DNA from: an uncultured beta proteobacterium
GTDB lineage: Bacteria; Pseudomonadota; Gammaproteobacteria; Burkholderiales; Rhodocyclaceae
Length of the DNA: 6,607 nucleotides
Assembly (NCBI GenBank): GCA_903910495.1
Contig: CAIVZW010000675.1
Coordinates: forward strand, 1-6,607
Reading direction: 5' to 3'
The notes beneath the pieces were generated by a model that saw only the letters and a program-made list of their open reading frames with translations, was not told the origin of the DNA and did no database searches. Of the stretch, positions 1 to 5,370 are shown piece after piece. The position numbers were made by a program, and so were the translations under genes. Numbering within the stretch: position 1 is the stretch's first letter; each line of letters begins with the position of its first letter.

Positions 1-1625
1 CTCATCTTCTGGCCTTCCGCGTCGCGGATCAGACCGTGCACATAGACGTGCTTGAACGGGATCTTGCCGGTGATGTGCCGGGTCATCATGACCATGCGCG
101 CGACCCAGAAGAAGATGATGTCGAAGCCGGTGACGAGCACCGTCGACGGCAGGTAGAGGTCGATGGCCGGGTTCGATTTTTCCGGCCATTCCGGCGTCCA
201 GTCGAGCGTCGAGAACGGCCACAGGGCGGATGAATACCAGGTGTCGAGCACGTCCGGGTCGCGTTCAAGCGCGCCGGTGTAGCCTGCTGCTGCCGCCTGC
301 GCTCGGGCTTCCGCTTCATCGTGCGCGACGAAGATTTCTCCGTTGGCACCGTACCACGCCGGAATCTGGTGGCCCCACCACAATTGCCGCGAGATGCACC
401 AGTCCTGGATGTTGTTCAGCCACTGGTTGTAGGTATTGACCCAGTTCTCGGGGACGAACTTGATCTCGCCCGAGGCCACACATTCGAGCGCCTTGCCGAC
501 GATGCTGGTGCCATCAGCACCCGTTTTCGACATGGCGACGAACCACTGGTCGGTGAGCATCGGCTCAATGGCGATACCTGTACGGTCGCCGCGCGGTACC
601 TTGAGTTTGTGCTTGTCGGTCTTGACCAGAATGCCCAGCGCTTCGAGGTCGGCGACGACGGCCTGGCGCGCGTCGAAACGATCCATGCCGCGGTATTTCT
701 CCGGCGCGTTGTCGTTGATTTTGGCGTCGAGCGTCAGAATGGAAATGATCGGCAGCTGGTGGCGCTGACTGACGGCGTAGTCGTTGAAGTCGTGCGCCGG
801 CGTGACCTTGACGCAGCCGGTGCCGAATTCGAGGTCGACGTAGGCATCGGCGATGATCGGTATTTCGCGGTCGGTGAGCGGCAGCTTGATCCTCTTACCG
901 ATCATGTCCTTGTAACGCTCATCCTCCGGGTGCACCATCACGGCGGTGTCACCGAGCATGGTTTCCGGGCGCGTGGTGGCCACCGTCAGGCTGCCCGAGC
1001 CATCGGCCAGCGGGTAGCGGATGTGCCACATGAAACCGTCCTCCTCCTCGCTCACCACTTCGAGGTCGGAGACTGCGGTATGCAGTACCGGGTCCCAGTT
1101 GTCCAGGCGCTTGCCGCGGTAGATCAGGCCTTCCTTGTGCAGGCGGACAAAGGTTTCGGTGACGATTTTAGAGAGGCCATCATCCATCGTGAAGCGCTCG
1201 CGCGTCCAGTCCGGCGAGGTGCCGAGGCGGCGCATCTGGCGCGTGATGGTGTTACCCGAGTATTCCTTCCATTCCCAGACTTTTTCGAGAAACTTCTCGC
1301 GGCCGAGGTCATGGCGGGAGATGCCCTGCCCGTCGAGCTGGCGTTCGACGACGATCTGCGTGGCGATGCCGGCATGGTCGGTGCCCGGCTGCCACAGCGT
1401 ATTGTCGCCGCGCATCCGGTGGTAGCGCGTGAGCGCGTCCATGATCGCCTGATTGAAGCCGTGACCCATGTGCAGGGTGCCGGTGACGTTCGGCGGCGGC
1501 AGCAGGATGCAGAAGGCATTCGGGTTGTCGGTGTCAAGGCCGGCATTGAAGAAGCCCTTGGCCTCCCAGTCGGGGTACCAGCGACGCTCGATGTCTGCCG
1601 GTTCAAAGCTTTTGGCGAGTTCCAT
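1..1625 (-). CDS. valS: Valyl-tRNA synthetase, N-terminal 541 residues (3' end cut by window edge)
   Basis: Class I aminoacyl-tRNA synthetase that charges tRNA-Val with valine in the cytoplasm and edits mischarged threonine. The start is ATG at 1625-1623; no other start codon lies in frame for at least 40 bases upstream. 541 codons are visible of the roughly 950 usual for the family. Reading from the start: [14 protein letters not shown] contains the HIGH-type ATP motif HMGH at residues 52-55; [10 protein letters not shown] is at 81-90; the inserted CP1 editing domain includes [12 protein letters not shown] (218-228) and [16 protein letters not shown] (268-283); the catalytic domain resumes with [17 protein letters not shown] (408-424) and [14 protein letters not shown] (461-474). 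The window ends after GQKM plus the bases AG, inside the KMSKS loop. No clear Shine-Dalgarno precedes the ATG. It follows the holC/pepA group on the same strand but has its own -10 box and is separated by a repeat element. Identity is essentially certain. Confidence 0.98.
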   Translation of the reverse strand, partial: MELAKSFEPADIERRWYPDWEAKGFFNAGLDTDNPNAFCILLPPPNVTGTLHMGHGFNQAIMDALTRYHRMRGDNTLWQPGTDHAGIATQIVVERQLDGQGISRHDLGREKFLEKVWEWKEYSGNTITRQMRRLGTSPDWTRERFTMDDGLSKIVTETFVRLHKEGLIYRGKRLDNWDPVLHTAVSDLEVVSEEEDGFMWHIRYPLADGSGSLTVATTRPETMLGDTAVMVHPEDERYKDMIGKRIKLPLTDREIPIIADAYVDLEFGTGCVKVTPAHDFNDYAVSQRHQLPIISILTLDAKINDNAPEKYRGMDRFDARQAVVADLEALGILVKTDKHKLKVPRGDRTGIAIEPMLTDQWFVAMSKTGADGTSIVGKALECVASGEIKFVPENWVNTYNQWLNNIQDWCISRQLWWGHQIPAWYGANGEIFVAHDEAEARAQAAAAGYTGALERDPDVLDTWYSSALWPFSTLDWTPEWPEKSNPAIDLYLPSTVLVTGFDIIFFWVARMVMMTRHITGKIPFKHVYVHGLIRDAEGQKM

Positions 1626-1659
1626 AGGATGCGGGGAGTGCGTATGACGAAAACCGGCG

Positions 1660-1665
1660 ATTATA
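1660..1665 (-). promoter_or_regulatory. Perfect -10 box (TATAAT) for valS
   Basis: The minus strand reads TATAAT at 1665-1660, a full consensus -10 hexamer. Its last base lies 34 bases upstream of the first base of the valS ATG, so transcription would start near 1653 and give a leader of about 28 nt. No good -35 is seen at 16-18 bp spacing (GACCGG at 17 bp matches nothing), so the promoter may be activator-dependent or the match fortuitous. A bulged inverted repeat (1669-1688) sits directly upstream. This box would let valS be expressed independently of the pepA transcript. Confidence 0.5.
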
Positions 1666-1743
1666 CCGGACCCCGGTGTTTACCGGTCTGGCTTCGAAGT
1701 CCCAACACCCACCGCAAAGGCGAAAATTTGGAAAGAAAGGAAA

Positions 1744-1780
1744 CGCAAAGAAGAGCGTCAGTGACTCGATGTTCTTTGCG
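1744..1780. repeat. Internal perfect inverted repeat, 9 bp arms
   Basis: CGCAAAGAA at 1744-1752 is exactly complementary to TTCTTTGCG at 1772-1780, with 19 bases between. The spacer holds the small palindrome GTCAGTGAC (1757-1765). This hairpin lies at the centre of the 131 bp element and would form in RNA from either strand. There is no T-run after either arm, so it does not look like a classical rho-independent terminator. Confidence 0.6.
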
Positions 1781-1796
1781 TGAGCTTTGCGCCCTT

Positions 1797-1829
1797 GGCG
1801 TCCCCCGAGGGGATTTCCTTCGGGGCATC
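1797..1829. repeat. Repeat core, copy 1 (intergenic)
   Basis: The stretch beginning GGCGTCCCCC and ending GGGGCATC resembles a stretch at 2221-2255, with about 80 percent identity by eye over 33-35 bases and small gaps. It contains a perfect hairpin, CCCCGA (1803-1808) with TCGGGG (1820-1825). On the minus strand one frame reads PEGNPLGGR. It forms the right-hand part of the intergenic element. Confidence 0.6.
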
Positions 1830-1855
1830 CTTGCGGTGGATTTTGAAGTCCTTGG

Positions 1856-2296
1856 CTACTTGTCGTGGTCGGGTTCGTCGAGCGGCAGGCGCAGTTGTTT
1901 GCGCCGGGCGATGAAGTCGCGCAGGGCGGTTTCCATGGTCGACGTAATCCCTGCGCGCAACTCTTCGCCCGCGTTGAGCAAGGCAGATTCAAGCAGGGCT
2001 GGCAGGTCGTCGGTCAGTTGCTGTCCGATGGCGTGGGCGATATCGGAGGCCAGAAGCGTGACCTGGGTTTCGTCGAAGCGGTCGGTCCTGTCTTCGGAAA
2101 CGGCTGCTTCTGCTGAAACGACTTCGGTCAGCACCGGCAGGTCGTCATCCTCATGCGCCTGTTTTGGTAGGGCGGCAGGCACTGCCCTGCTGGTCGGCGT
2201 GGCCACAAAATTTCGCCGCCGGCGTCCCCCCAGAGGGCTTCCTTCAGGGTGCATCAAGGCATCAGCGCGATCGACAACATCGGATTGTTCGGCCAT
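1856..2296 (-). CDS. Small conserved hypothetical protein downstream of holC (possibly DUF2486-like)
   Basis: A 146-residue acidic soluble protein with no signal peptide or membrane segment; function unknown. The ATG (2296-2294) overlaps the holC stop by one base (TGATG), and a GGAG ribosome site (2308-2305) sits 8 bases upstream, so the start is well supported. Three parts are visible: a short N-terminus (1-15); a basic low-complexity stretch (16-46, PEGSPLGGRRRR then VATPTSRAVPAALPKQ) that coincides with a repeat core in the DNA; and an acidic body beginning HEDDDLPVLTEV (48-59), followed by a predicted helical C-terminus (about 78-135) ending RLPLDEPDHDK. The LPVLTEV motif resembles the start of DUF2486-type proteins found beside holC in betaproteobacteria (from memory, not checked). 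The basic stretch looks like an in-frame repeat insertion. Position suggests co-expression with pepA and holC, but implies no function. Confidence 0.8.
   Translation of the reverse strand: MAEQSDVVDRADALMHPEGSPLGGRRRRNFVATPTSRAVPAALPKQAHEDDDLPVLTEVVSAEAAVSEDRTDRFDETQVTLLASDIAHAIGQQLTDDLPALLESALLNAGEELRAGITSTMETALRDFIARRKQLRLPLDEPDHDK
2221..2255. repeat. Repeat core, copy 2 (inside a coding sequence)
   Basis: This stretch begins GGCGTCCCCCC and ends GGTGCATC, matching the intergenic copy at 1797-1829 in the same orientation with a few substitutions and one- or two-base gaps. It lies at codons 14-26 of the small hypothetical gene, where it encodes HPEGSPLGGRR; the intergenic copy in one minus frame gives PEGNPLGGR. 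The surrounding 2159-2251 segment may all be repeat-derived, but only this core is visibly shared within the window. Confidence 0.55.
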
Positions 2297-2721
2297 CAGT
2301 GCTTCTCCGCGAGGTCGATAAACTTGATTTCGTAGCCTCTGTCCTTGTAGAACTTCACGCGCTGGCGACCGGCCAGCCTTTCGTCCTCTTCTTGCCCGAC
2401 GACTTCGATGACGCTGGTGAAGCGTGAAAACCCAGGCGGGATTTCAGCGGAAATGTTGAACAGGCGCTCGTTTTGCGGCAGTGTTTCCAGCGAGCCGGTG
2501 ATCAGTACCGGTGTCTCGGCAGCGAGGGGTGAGTTGCCTTGCACATGCGGGACAAAGCCGGTGGGCGGGTGCATCCACAGGTGGCGGTTCAGCGCGCTTG
2601 CGATTTCGGTATCCGGGGCGTAGACGAGCAGGGCCTTTTTCTGGGCAAAGGCCTTGCGGATCAATGCGGCGGTTGCACTGATCCGGTCTTCGGCATTGTG
2701 GTAGAAGAAGATCTGGGTCAA
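2296..2721 (-). CDS. holC: DNA polymerase III subunit chi, TTG start
   Basis: Chi subunit of the DNA polymerase III clamp-loader complex; in E. coli it pairs with psi (HolD) and contacts single-stranded-DNA-binding protein at the fork. The product is 141 residues, close to the 147 of E. coli. It begins (M)TQIFFYHNAEDR and carries the family pattern LW.HPPTGFVPH near residues 48-58, then PVLITGS, FTSVIEVVGQEE and a C-terminal YKDRGYEIKFIDL. The chosen start is TTG at 2721-2719, overlapping the pepA TGA as TTGA. An in-frame ATG at 2958 would add 79 residues read from the pepA coding region in another frame; these are not chi-like and are rejected. No ATG or GTG occurs at the right place. There is no strong ribosome site, so translation is probably coupled to pepA termination. 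The stop overlaps the next gene by one base. Confidence 0.95.
   Translation of the reverse strand: MTQIFFYHNAEDRISATAALIRKAFAQKKALLVYAPDTEIASALNRHLWMHPPTGFVPHVQGNSPLAAETPVLITGSLETLPQNERLFNISAEIPPGFSRFTSVIEVVGQEEDERLAGRQRVKFYKDRGYEIKFIDLAEKH
2305..2308 (-). promoter_or_regulatory. Ribosome binding site of the small hypothetical gene
   Basis: The minus strand reads GGAGAAG here, with GGAG ending 8 bases before the ATG at 2296. It lies inside the end of holC. It fixes the start of the downstream gene at the TGATG overlap. Confidence 0.6.
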
Positions 2722-4217
2722 TTGAGCTTGCCGGCGCGTTTGAGCAGGTAGTGGGCGAGCAGCGGAACCGGCCGGCCGGTGGCTCCCTTGTCGGCGCCGG
2801 ATTTCCAGGCCGTTCCGGCAATGTCGAGGTGTGCCCACTCGAACTTCTTGGCAAAACGGGACAGGAAGCAGGCGGCAGAAACACTGCCTGCGGCGCGGCC
2901 GCCGATGTTGGCCATGTCGGCAAAGTTGCTTTTCAGCAGATCCTGATACTCGTCCCACAGCGGCATCTGCCAGGCGCGGTCCTGTGCCTCGTCACCGGCG
3001 TGCAGGAGTTCGCGGGCCAAGGCATCGTCGTTGGCAAAGAGCCCGGAGGCGACATGGCCGAGGGCGATGACGCAGGCTCCGGTCAGGGTGGCGACGTCAA
3101 TGACGGCTTGCGGCTCGAAGCGCTCTGCGTAGGTCAGTGCATCACAGAGGATGAGGCGGCCTTCGGCGTCGGTGTTGAGTATTTCTATGGTCTGGCCGGA
3201 CATCGAGGCGACGATGTCGCCGGGCTTGCTGGCTGCGCCTCCCGGCATGTTTTCCGAGGTCGGGACGAGCACCGTGAGGTTGATCGGCAACTGCATCCGG
3301 GCCACAGCCTTGAGGGTGCCGAGCACACTGGCTGCACCGCACATGTCGAACTTCATTTCGTCCATTTCCGGTCCCGGTTTCAGCGAGATGCCGCCGGAGT
3401 CGAAGGTGATTCCCTTGCCAATCAGGACCATGGGCTTCACTTTTGCATCTTGCGCCCCCCTGTAGTGCACAACGACCAGCTTGGGCGGCTGGTGCGAGCC
3501 CTTCGCCACCGAGAGCAGGGAGTGCATGCCAAGGGTTTCCATTTCGGCGCGTTCGATAATCTGGCAGTCGAGGGCATGATCCTTGGCGATTTGCAGCGCT
3601 GTTTCAGCCAGATAGCTCGGAGTGCACACATTGCCGGGCAGGTTGCCGAGAGTTCTGGCCAGGGCTACCCCTTCGGCGATGGCCAGCCCCTGCGCCAGTG
3701 CGCTTTCAGCCTGCGTCAGTTCACTGCGGCGCTCAATGGTAAAGGCCAGTTTCCGCAGCGGGCGGCGAACTCTGCTTTTTTTGCTTTTGAACTGTTCGAA
3801 GCGATAGAGCGTCTCCTGGGCGATGATCGCCGCCTGCCGGATGCGCCAGTCAATGCTGCATTTCCGGACAGCGATTCCGGTCAGAAAAAGGATGCCATCC
3901 GTGGCGCCTGTTTCGTTGAGCGTCTTAACGGCGTTGCGAATTGCGGCGCAGTATTCCTTTTCGCGGAATTCCTTTTCCTTGCCCAGCCCGATCAGCAGTA
4001 CCCGGTCGCACAGGGTCGCCGGGACAGCGTGCAAAAGCAGGCTTGATCCGGCTTTTCCATCCATGTCTCCACGGCGAATGATTTCGGAAAGATAGCCGTC
4101 CGCTACCTTGTCGATCAAGCCGGCAGGAAGCGTCAGCTTGCGATTTTCGAAAACGCCGACAACGACACAGGCGCTACGCTGCTTCTCCGGGCTACCGCTT
4201 TTTATGCTAAATTCCAC
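2718..4217 (-). CDS. pepA: Leucyl aminopeptidase (M17 family), GTG start
   Basis: Cytoplasmic hexameric two-metal aminopeptidase of family M17 that removes N-terminal residues from peptides. In E. coli the same protein also binds DNA (Xer recombination at cer, repression of carAB). The product is 499 residues against 503 in E. coli, with a near-identical start (MEFSIKSGSPEKQRSAC). The N-terminal regulatory domain covers about 1-160 and the catalytic domain the rest. The metal and catalytic set is complete: Lys268, Asp273 and Lys280 in GKGITFDSGGISLK, Asp291, and Asp350, Glu352 and Arg354 in the signature NTDAEGRL (348-355). NFADMANIGGR (431-441) and WAHLDIAGTAW (461-471) are also typical. The GTG start (4217-4215) is supported by AGGAG six bases upstream. 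It is first in a transcript continuing into holC, whose TTG overlaps the pepA stop. Divergent from lptF across 73 bp. Confidence 0.98.
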   Translation of the reverse strand: MEFSIKSGSPEKQRSACVVVGVFENRKLTLPAGLIDKVADGYLSEIIRRGDMDGKAGSSLLLHAVPATLCDRVLLIGLGKEKEFREKEYCAAIRNAVKTLNETGATDGILFLTGIAVRKCSIDWRIRQAAIIAQETLYRFEQFKSKKSRVRRPLRKLAFTIERRSELTQAESALAQGLAIAEGVALARTLGNLPGNVCTPSYLAETALQIAKDHALDCQIIERAEMETLGMHSLLSVAKGSHQPPKLVVVHYRGAQDAKVKPMVLIGKGITFDSGGISLKPGPEMDEMKFDMCGAASVLGTLKAVARMQLPINLTVLVPTSENMPGGAASKPGDIVASMSGQTIEILNTDAEGRLILCDALTYAERFEPQAVIDVATLTGACVIALGHVASGLFANDDALARELLHAGDEAQDRAWQMPLWDEYQDLLKSNFADMANIGGRAAGSVSAACFLSRFAKKFEWAHLDIAGTAWKSGADKGATGRPVPLLAHYLLKRAGKLN

Positions 4218-4223
4218 TGGCTA

Positions 4224-4228
4224 CTCCT
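4224..4228 (-). promoter_or_regulatory. Ribosome binding site of pepA (AGGAG)
   Basis: The minus strand reads TGAGGAGT here, with AGGAG ending six bases before the GTG start codon. This strong site supports the non-ATG start. Confidence 0.8.
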
Positions 4229-4257
4229 CAAACAACGCAGTTTCGTACCAAAAGCCG

Positions 4258-4287
4258 ATTATCACTGCAGTATTTCGTTAAAGTCAA
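4258..4287 (-). promoter_or_regulatory. Sigma70-type promoter for pepA
   Basis: On the minus strand, TTGACT (4287-4282) is a 5/6 match to the -35 consensus and GATAAT (4263-4258) a 5/6 match to the -10, separated by 18 bp. The expected start of transcription is near 4251, giving a leader of about 33 nt that includes the AGGAG site. The -35 box ends only three bases from the lptF start codon, so this promoter shares its DNA with the lptF leader. The palindrome ACTGCAGT (4264-4271) lies in the spacer beside the -10. Confidence 0.7.
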
Positions 4288-4290
4288 AAA

Positions 4291-5370
4291 ATGATCTTCC
4301 AGCGTGCCGCACGGCGCGAGTTTACCCACTCGGCTGCCGGCGTTTTTGTTGCGCTCTTCGCCATTCTACTGACGACCCAGCTGATCCGCTTGCTCAGTGA
4401 AGCGGCACAGGGCTCGGTTGCGCCGGAAGCTGTGGTTGCGCTGCTCGGGTTTTCCGCCATGAATTACATTCCGGCGTTGTTGTCCTTGTCGTCATTCATC
4501 GCCATTTTACTGACGCTGTCGCGCAGTTACCGGGATTCCGAGATGGTGGTGTGGTTTTCTTCGGGCTTGTCTCTGGCGGCATGGATTCGGCCGGTACTGG
4601 TGTTTACACTGCCGCTGATGGTGGTCATTGCCGGCTTGTCCTTGTTCGTTTCTCCCTGGGCCCTGTCCCAGAGTGCCGAATACCGTGGCAACCTCGAAAC
4701 CCGCAAGGACGCCGGGCAGGCCTCTCCGGGAGCTTTTCAGGAATCGTCCTCAGGGGAGCAGGTCATTTTCGTCGAGGCGGTTGCCGATGACGAGAGTTAC
4801 GTGAAGAACGTTTTTGTGAGTTCGGTCCAGAACCGGCGTATGGGTGTGACAATGGCGGCGACCGGCCATCAGGAAATTGCAAATAACGGAGATCGATTCA
4901 TCGTCCTCGAGAATGGTCGGCGCTACGAGAATGAGCCGGGTACGCTCGAATTCCGCATCCTGGAATATGCACGCTATGCCATTCGGCTGGAAACCAGGGA
5001 AGCCCGCGGCATTGAGCTGACCCCCAGAAACATGCCGACACTGGAGCTGATGCAAAACGATCAGCCGGGTTATCGGGCTGAACTGCTGTGGCGTATCGGT
5101 GTGCCCATTTCGGCCCTGGTCCTGGTGCTGCTGGCGATTCCGCTGTCCTTCGTCAATCCGCGTGCCGGTCGTTCGGCCAACATGCTCCTGGCCTTGTTTA
5201 CCTATCTGGTTTACAACAATCTGCTGACCATCAGCCAGGCCTGGGTAGCCAGCGGAAAAATTTCCTTCACTGTGGGCGTCGTGGCGATCCATTTGTTCAT
5301 GCTGTGTCTGCTGCCCCTGCTTTTTTACCGCCGGATCGCGGTGCTTTCTTTTGCACGATTTTTCCGATGA
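4291..5370 (+). CDS. lptF: LPS export permease LptF (YjgP/YjgQ family)
   Basis: One of two inner-membrane permease subunits of the LptB2FG transporter, which extracts lipopolysaccharide from the inner membrane and passes it to LptC-LptA and the outer membrane. The product is 359 residues (E. coli 366). Six membrane segments are visible, at about 15-36, 52-77, 98-120, 266-286, 298-318 and 326-346, with a large periplasmic beta-jellyroll-type domain between (about 121-265, including GEQVIFVEAV and RFIVLENGRRYE). The cytoplasmic loop SFVNPRAGR (286-294) is a family hallmark, matching PLSVVNPRQGR of E. coli. The ATG at 4291 is the first possible start because TAA at 4279-4281 is in frame. No strong Shine-Dalgarno is seen (only AAAG further upstream). 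Its stop overlaps the lptG start as ATGA. It is divergent from pepA, as in E. coli. Confidence 0.96.
   Translation: MIFQRAARREFTHSAAGVFVALFAILLTTQLIRLLSEAAQGSVAPEAVVALLGFSAMNYIPALLSLSSFIAILLTLSRSYRDSEMVVWFSSGLSLAAWIRPVLVFTLPLMVVIAGLSLFVSPWALSQSAEYRGNLETRKDAGQASPGAFQESSSGEQVIFVEAVADDESYVKNVFVSSVQNRRMGVTMAATGHQEIANNGDRFIVLENGRRYENEPGTLEFRILEYARYAIRLETREARGIELTPRNMPTLELMQNDQPGYRAELLWRIGVPISALVLVLLAIPLSFVNPRAGRSANMLLALFTYLVYNNLLTISQAWVASGKISFTVGVVAIHLFMLCLLPLLFYRRIAVLSFARFFR

Larger units (their letters stand above)
1709..1839. mobile_element. Small intergenic repeat element with terminal inverted repeats (MITE-like)
   Basis: The left end CCACCGCAAAGG (1709-1720) and right end CCTTGCGGTGG (1829-1839) form an inverted repeat differing by one base. 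Within it the word CGCAAAG recurs in both orientations at 1714, 1744, 1774 (as CTTTGCG) and 1785 (as CTTTGCG). The 7-mer GAAGTCC occurs just outside both ends (1696-1702 and 1845-1851), which could be a target-site duplication if the true ends are a few bases beyond the inverted repeats. No transposase is encoded. CGCAAAG-rich intergenic repeats are common in environmental betaproteobacteria (from memory), and their mode of spread is not established here. It begins 17 bp past the stop codon of the small gene upstream and occupies most of the 230 bp gap before valS, so it may act as an RNA hairpin between the two transcription units. Confidence 0.55.

Noticed and set aside
1653..1855. T-box or other riboswitch ahead of valS
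   Set aside because: No T-box consensus or specifier stem was found. The inferred leader is only about 28 nt and the rest of the gap is repeat DNA.
1603..1992. Minus-strand frame of 129 codons spanning the repeat gap (containing FFAFPFFPNFRLCGG)
   Set aside because: It overlaps the small gene and the valS start, and its sequence is what CGCAAAG repeat DNA gives when translated. It is a spurious product of the repeat.
2251..2264. Short direct repeat GCATCA-AG-GCATCA beside the in-gene repeat core
   Set aside because: No matching copy lies on the other side of the presumed insertion, so it is not a target-site duplication, and six bases is too short to mean much alone.
321..2321. Open plus-strand frame of 666 codons opposite valS, the repeat gap and the small gene
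   Set aside because: It is antisense to a confidently identified valS, crosses an intergenic repeat and has no recognisable domain. GC-rich coding DNA commonly leaves the opposite strand open.
2722..2958. N-terminal extension of holC to the ATG at 2958
   Set aside because: The extra 79 residues lie inside pepA in another frame, are rich in Arg and Pro and do not match chi proteins, which begin at the FYHN strand.
2751..4046. Open plus-strand frame of 431 codons opposite pepA
   Set aside because: The whole frame mirrors pepA, whose catalytic residues are all intact on the minus strand. The plus-strand translation shows no family motif.
4203..4213. Possible lptF promoter (TATGCT, or TGC-TAAATT as an extended -10)
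   Set aside because: Each hexamer matches only 4 of 6 consensus bases and there is no convincing -35 at 16-18 bp. It is too weak to list as a feature.
5088..5366. N-terminal extension of lptG into lptF
   Set aside because: The LptG N-terminus fits the ATG at 5367, which makes the usual ATGA overlap. The upstream part is lptF read out of frame.
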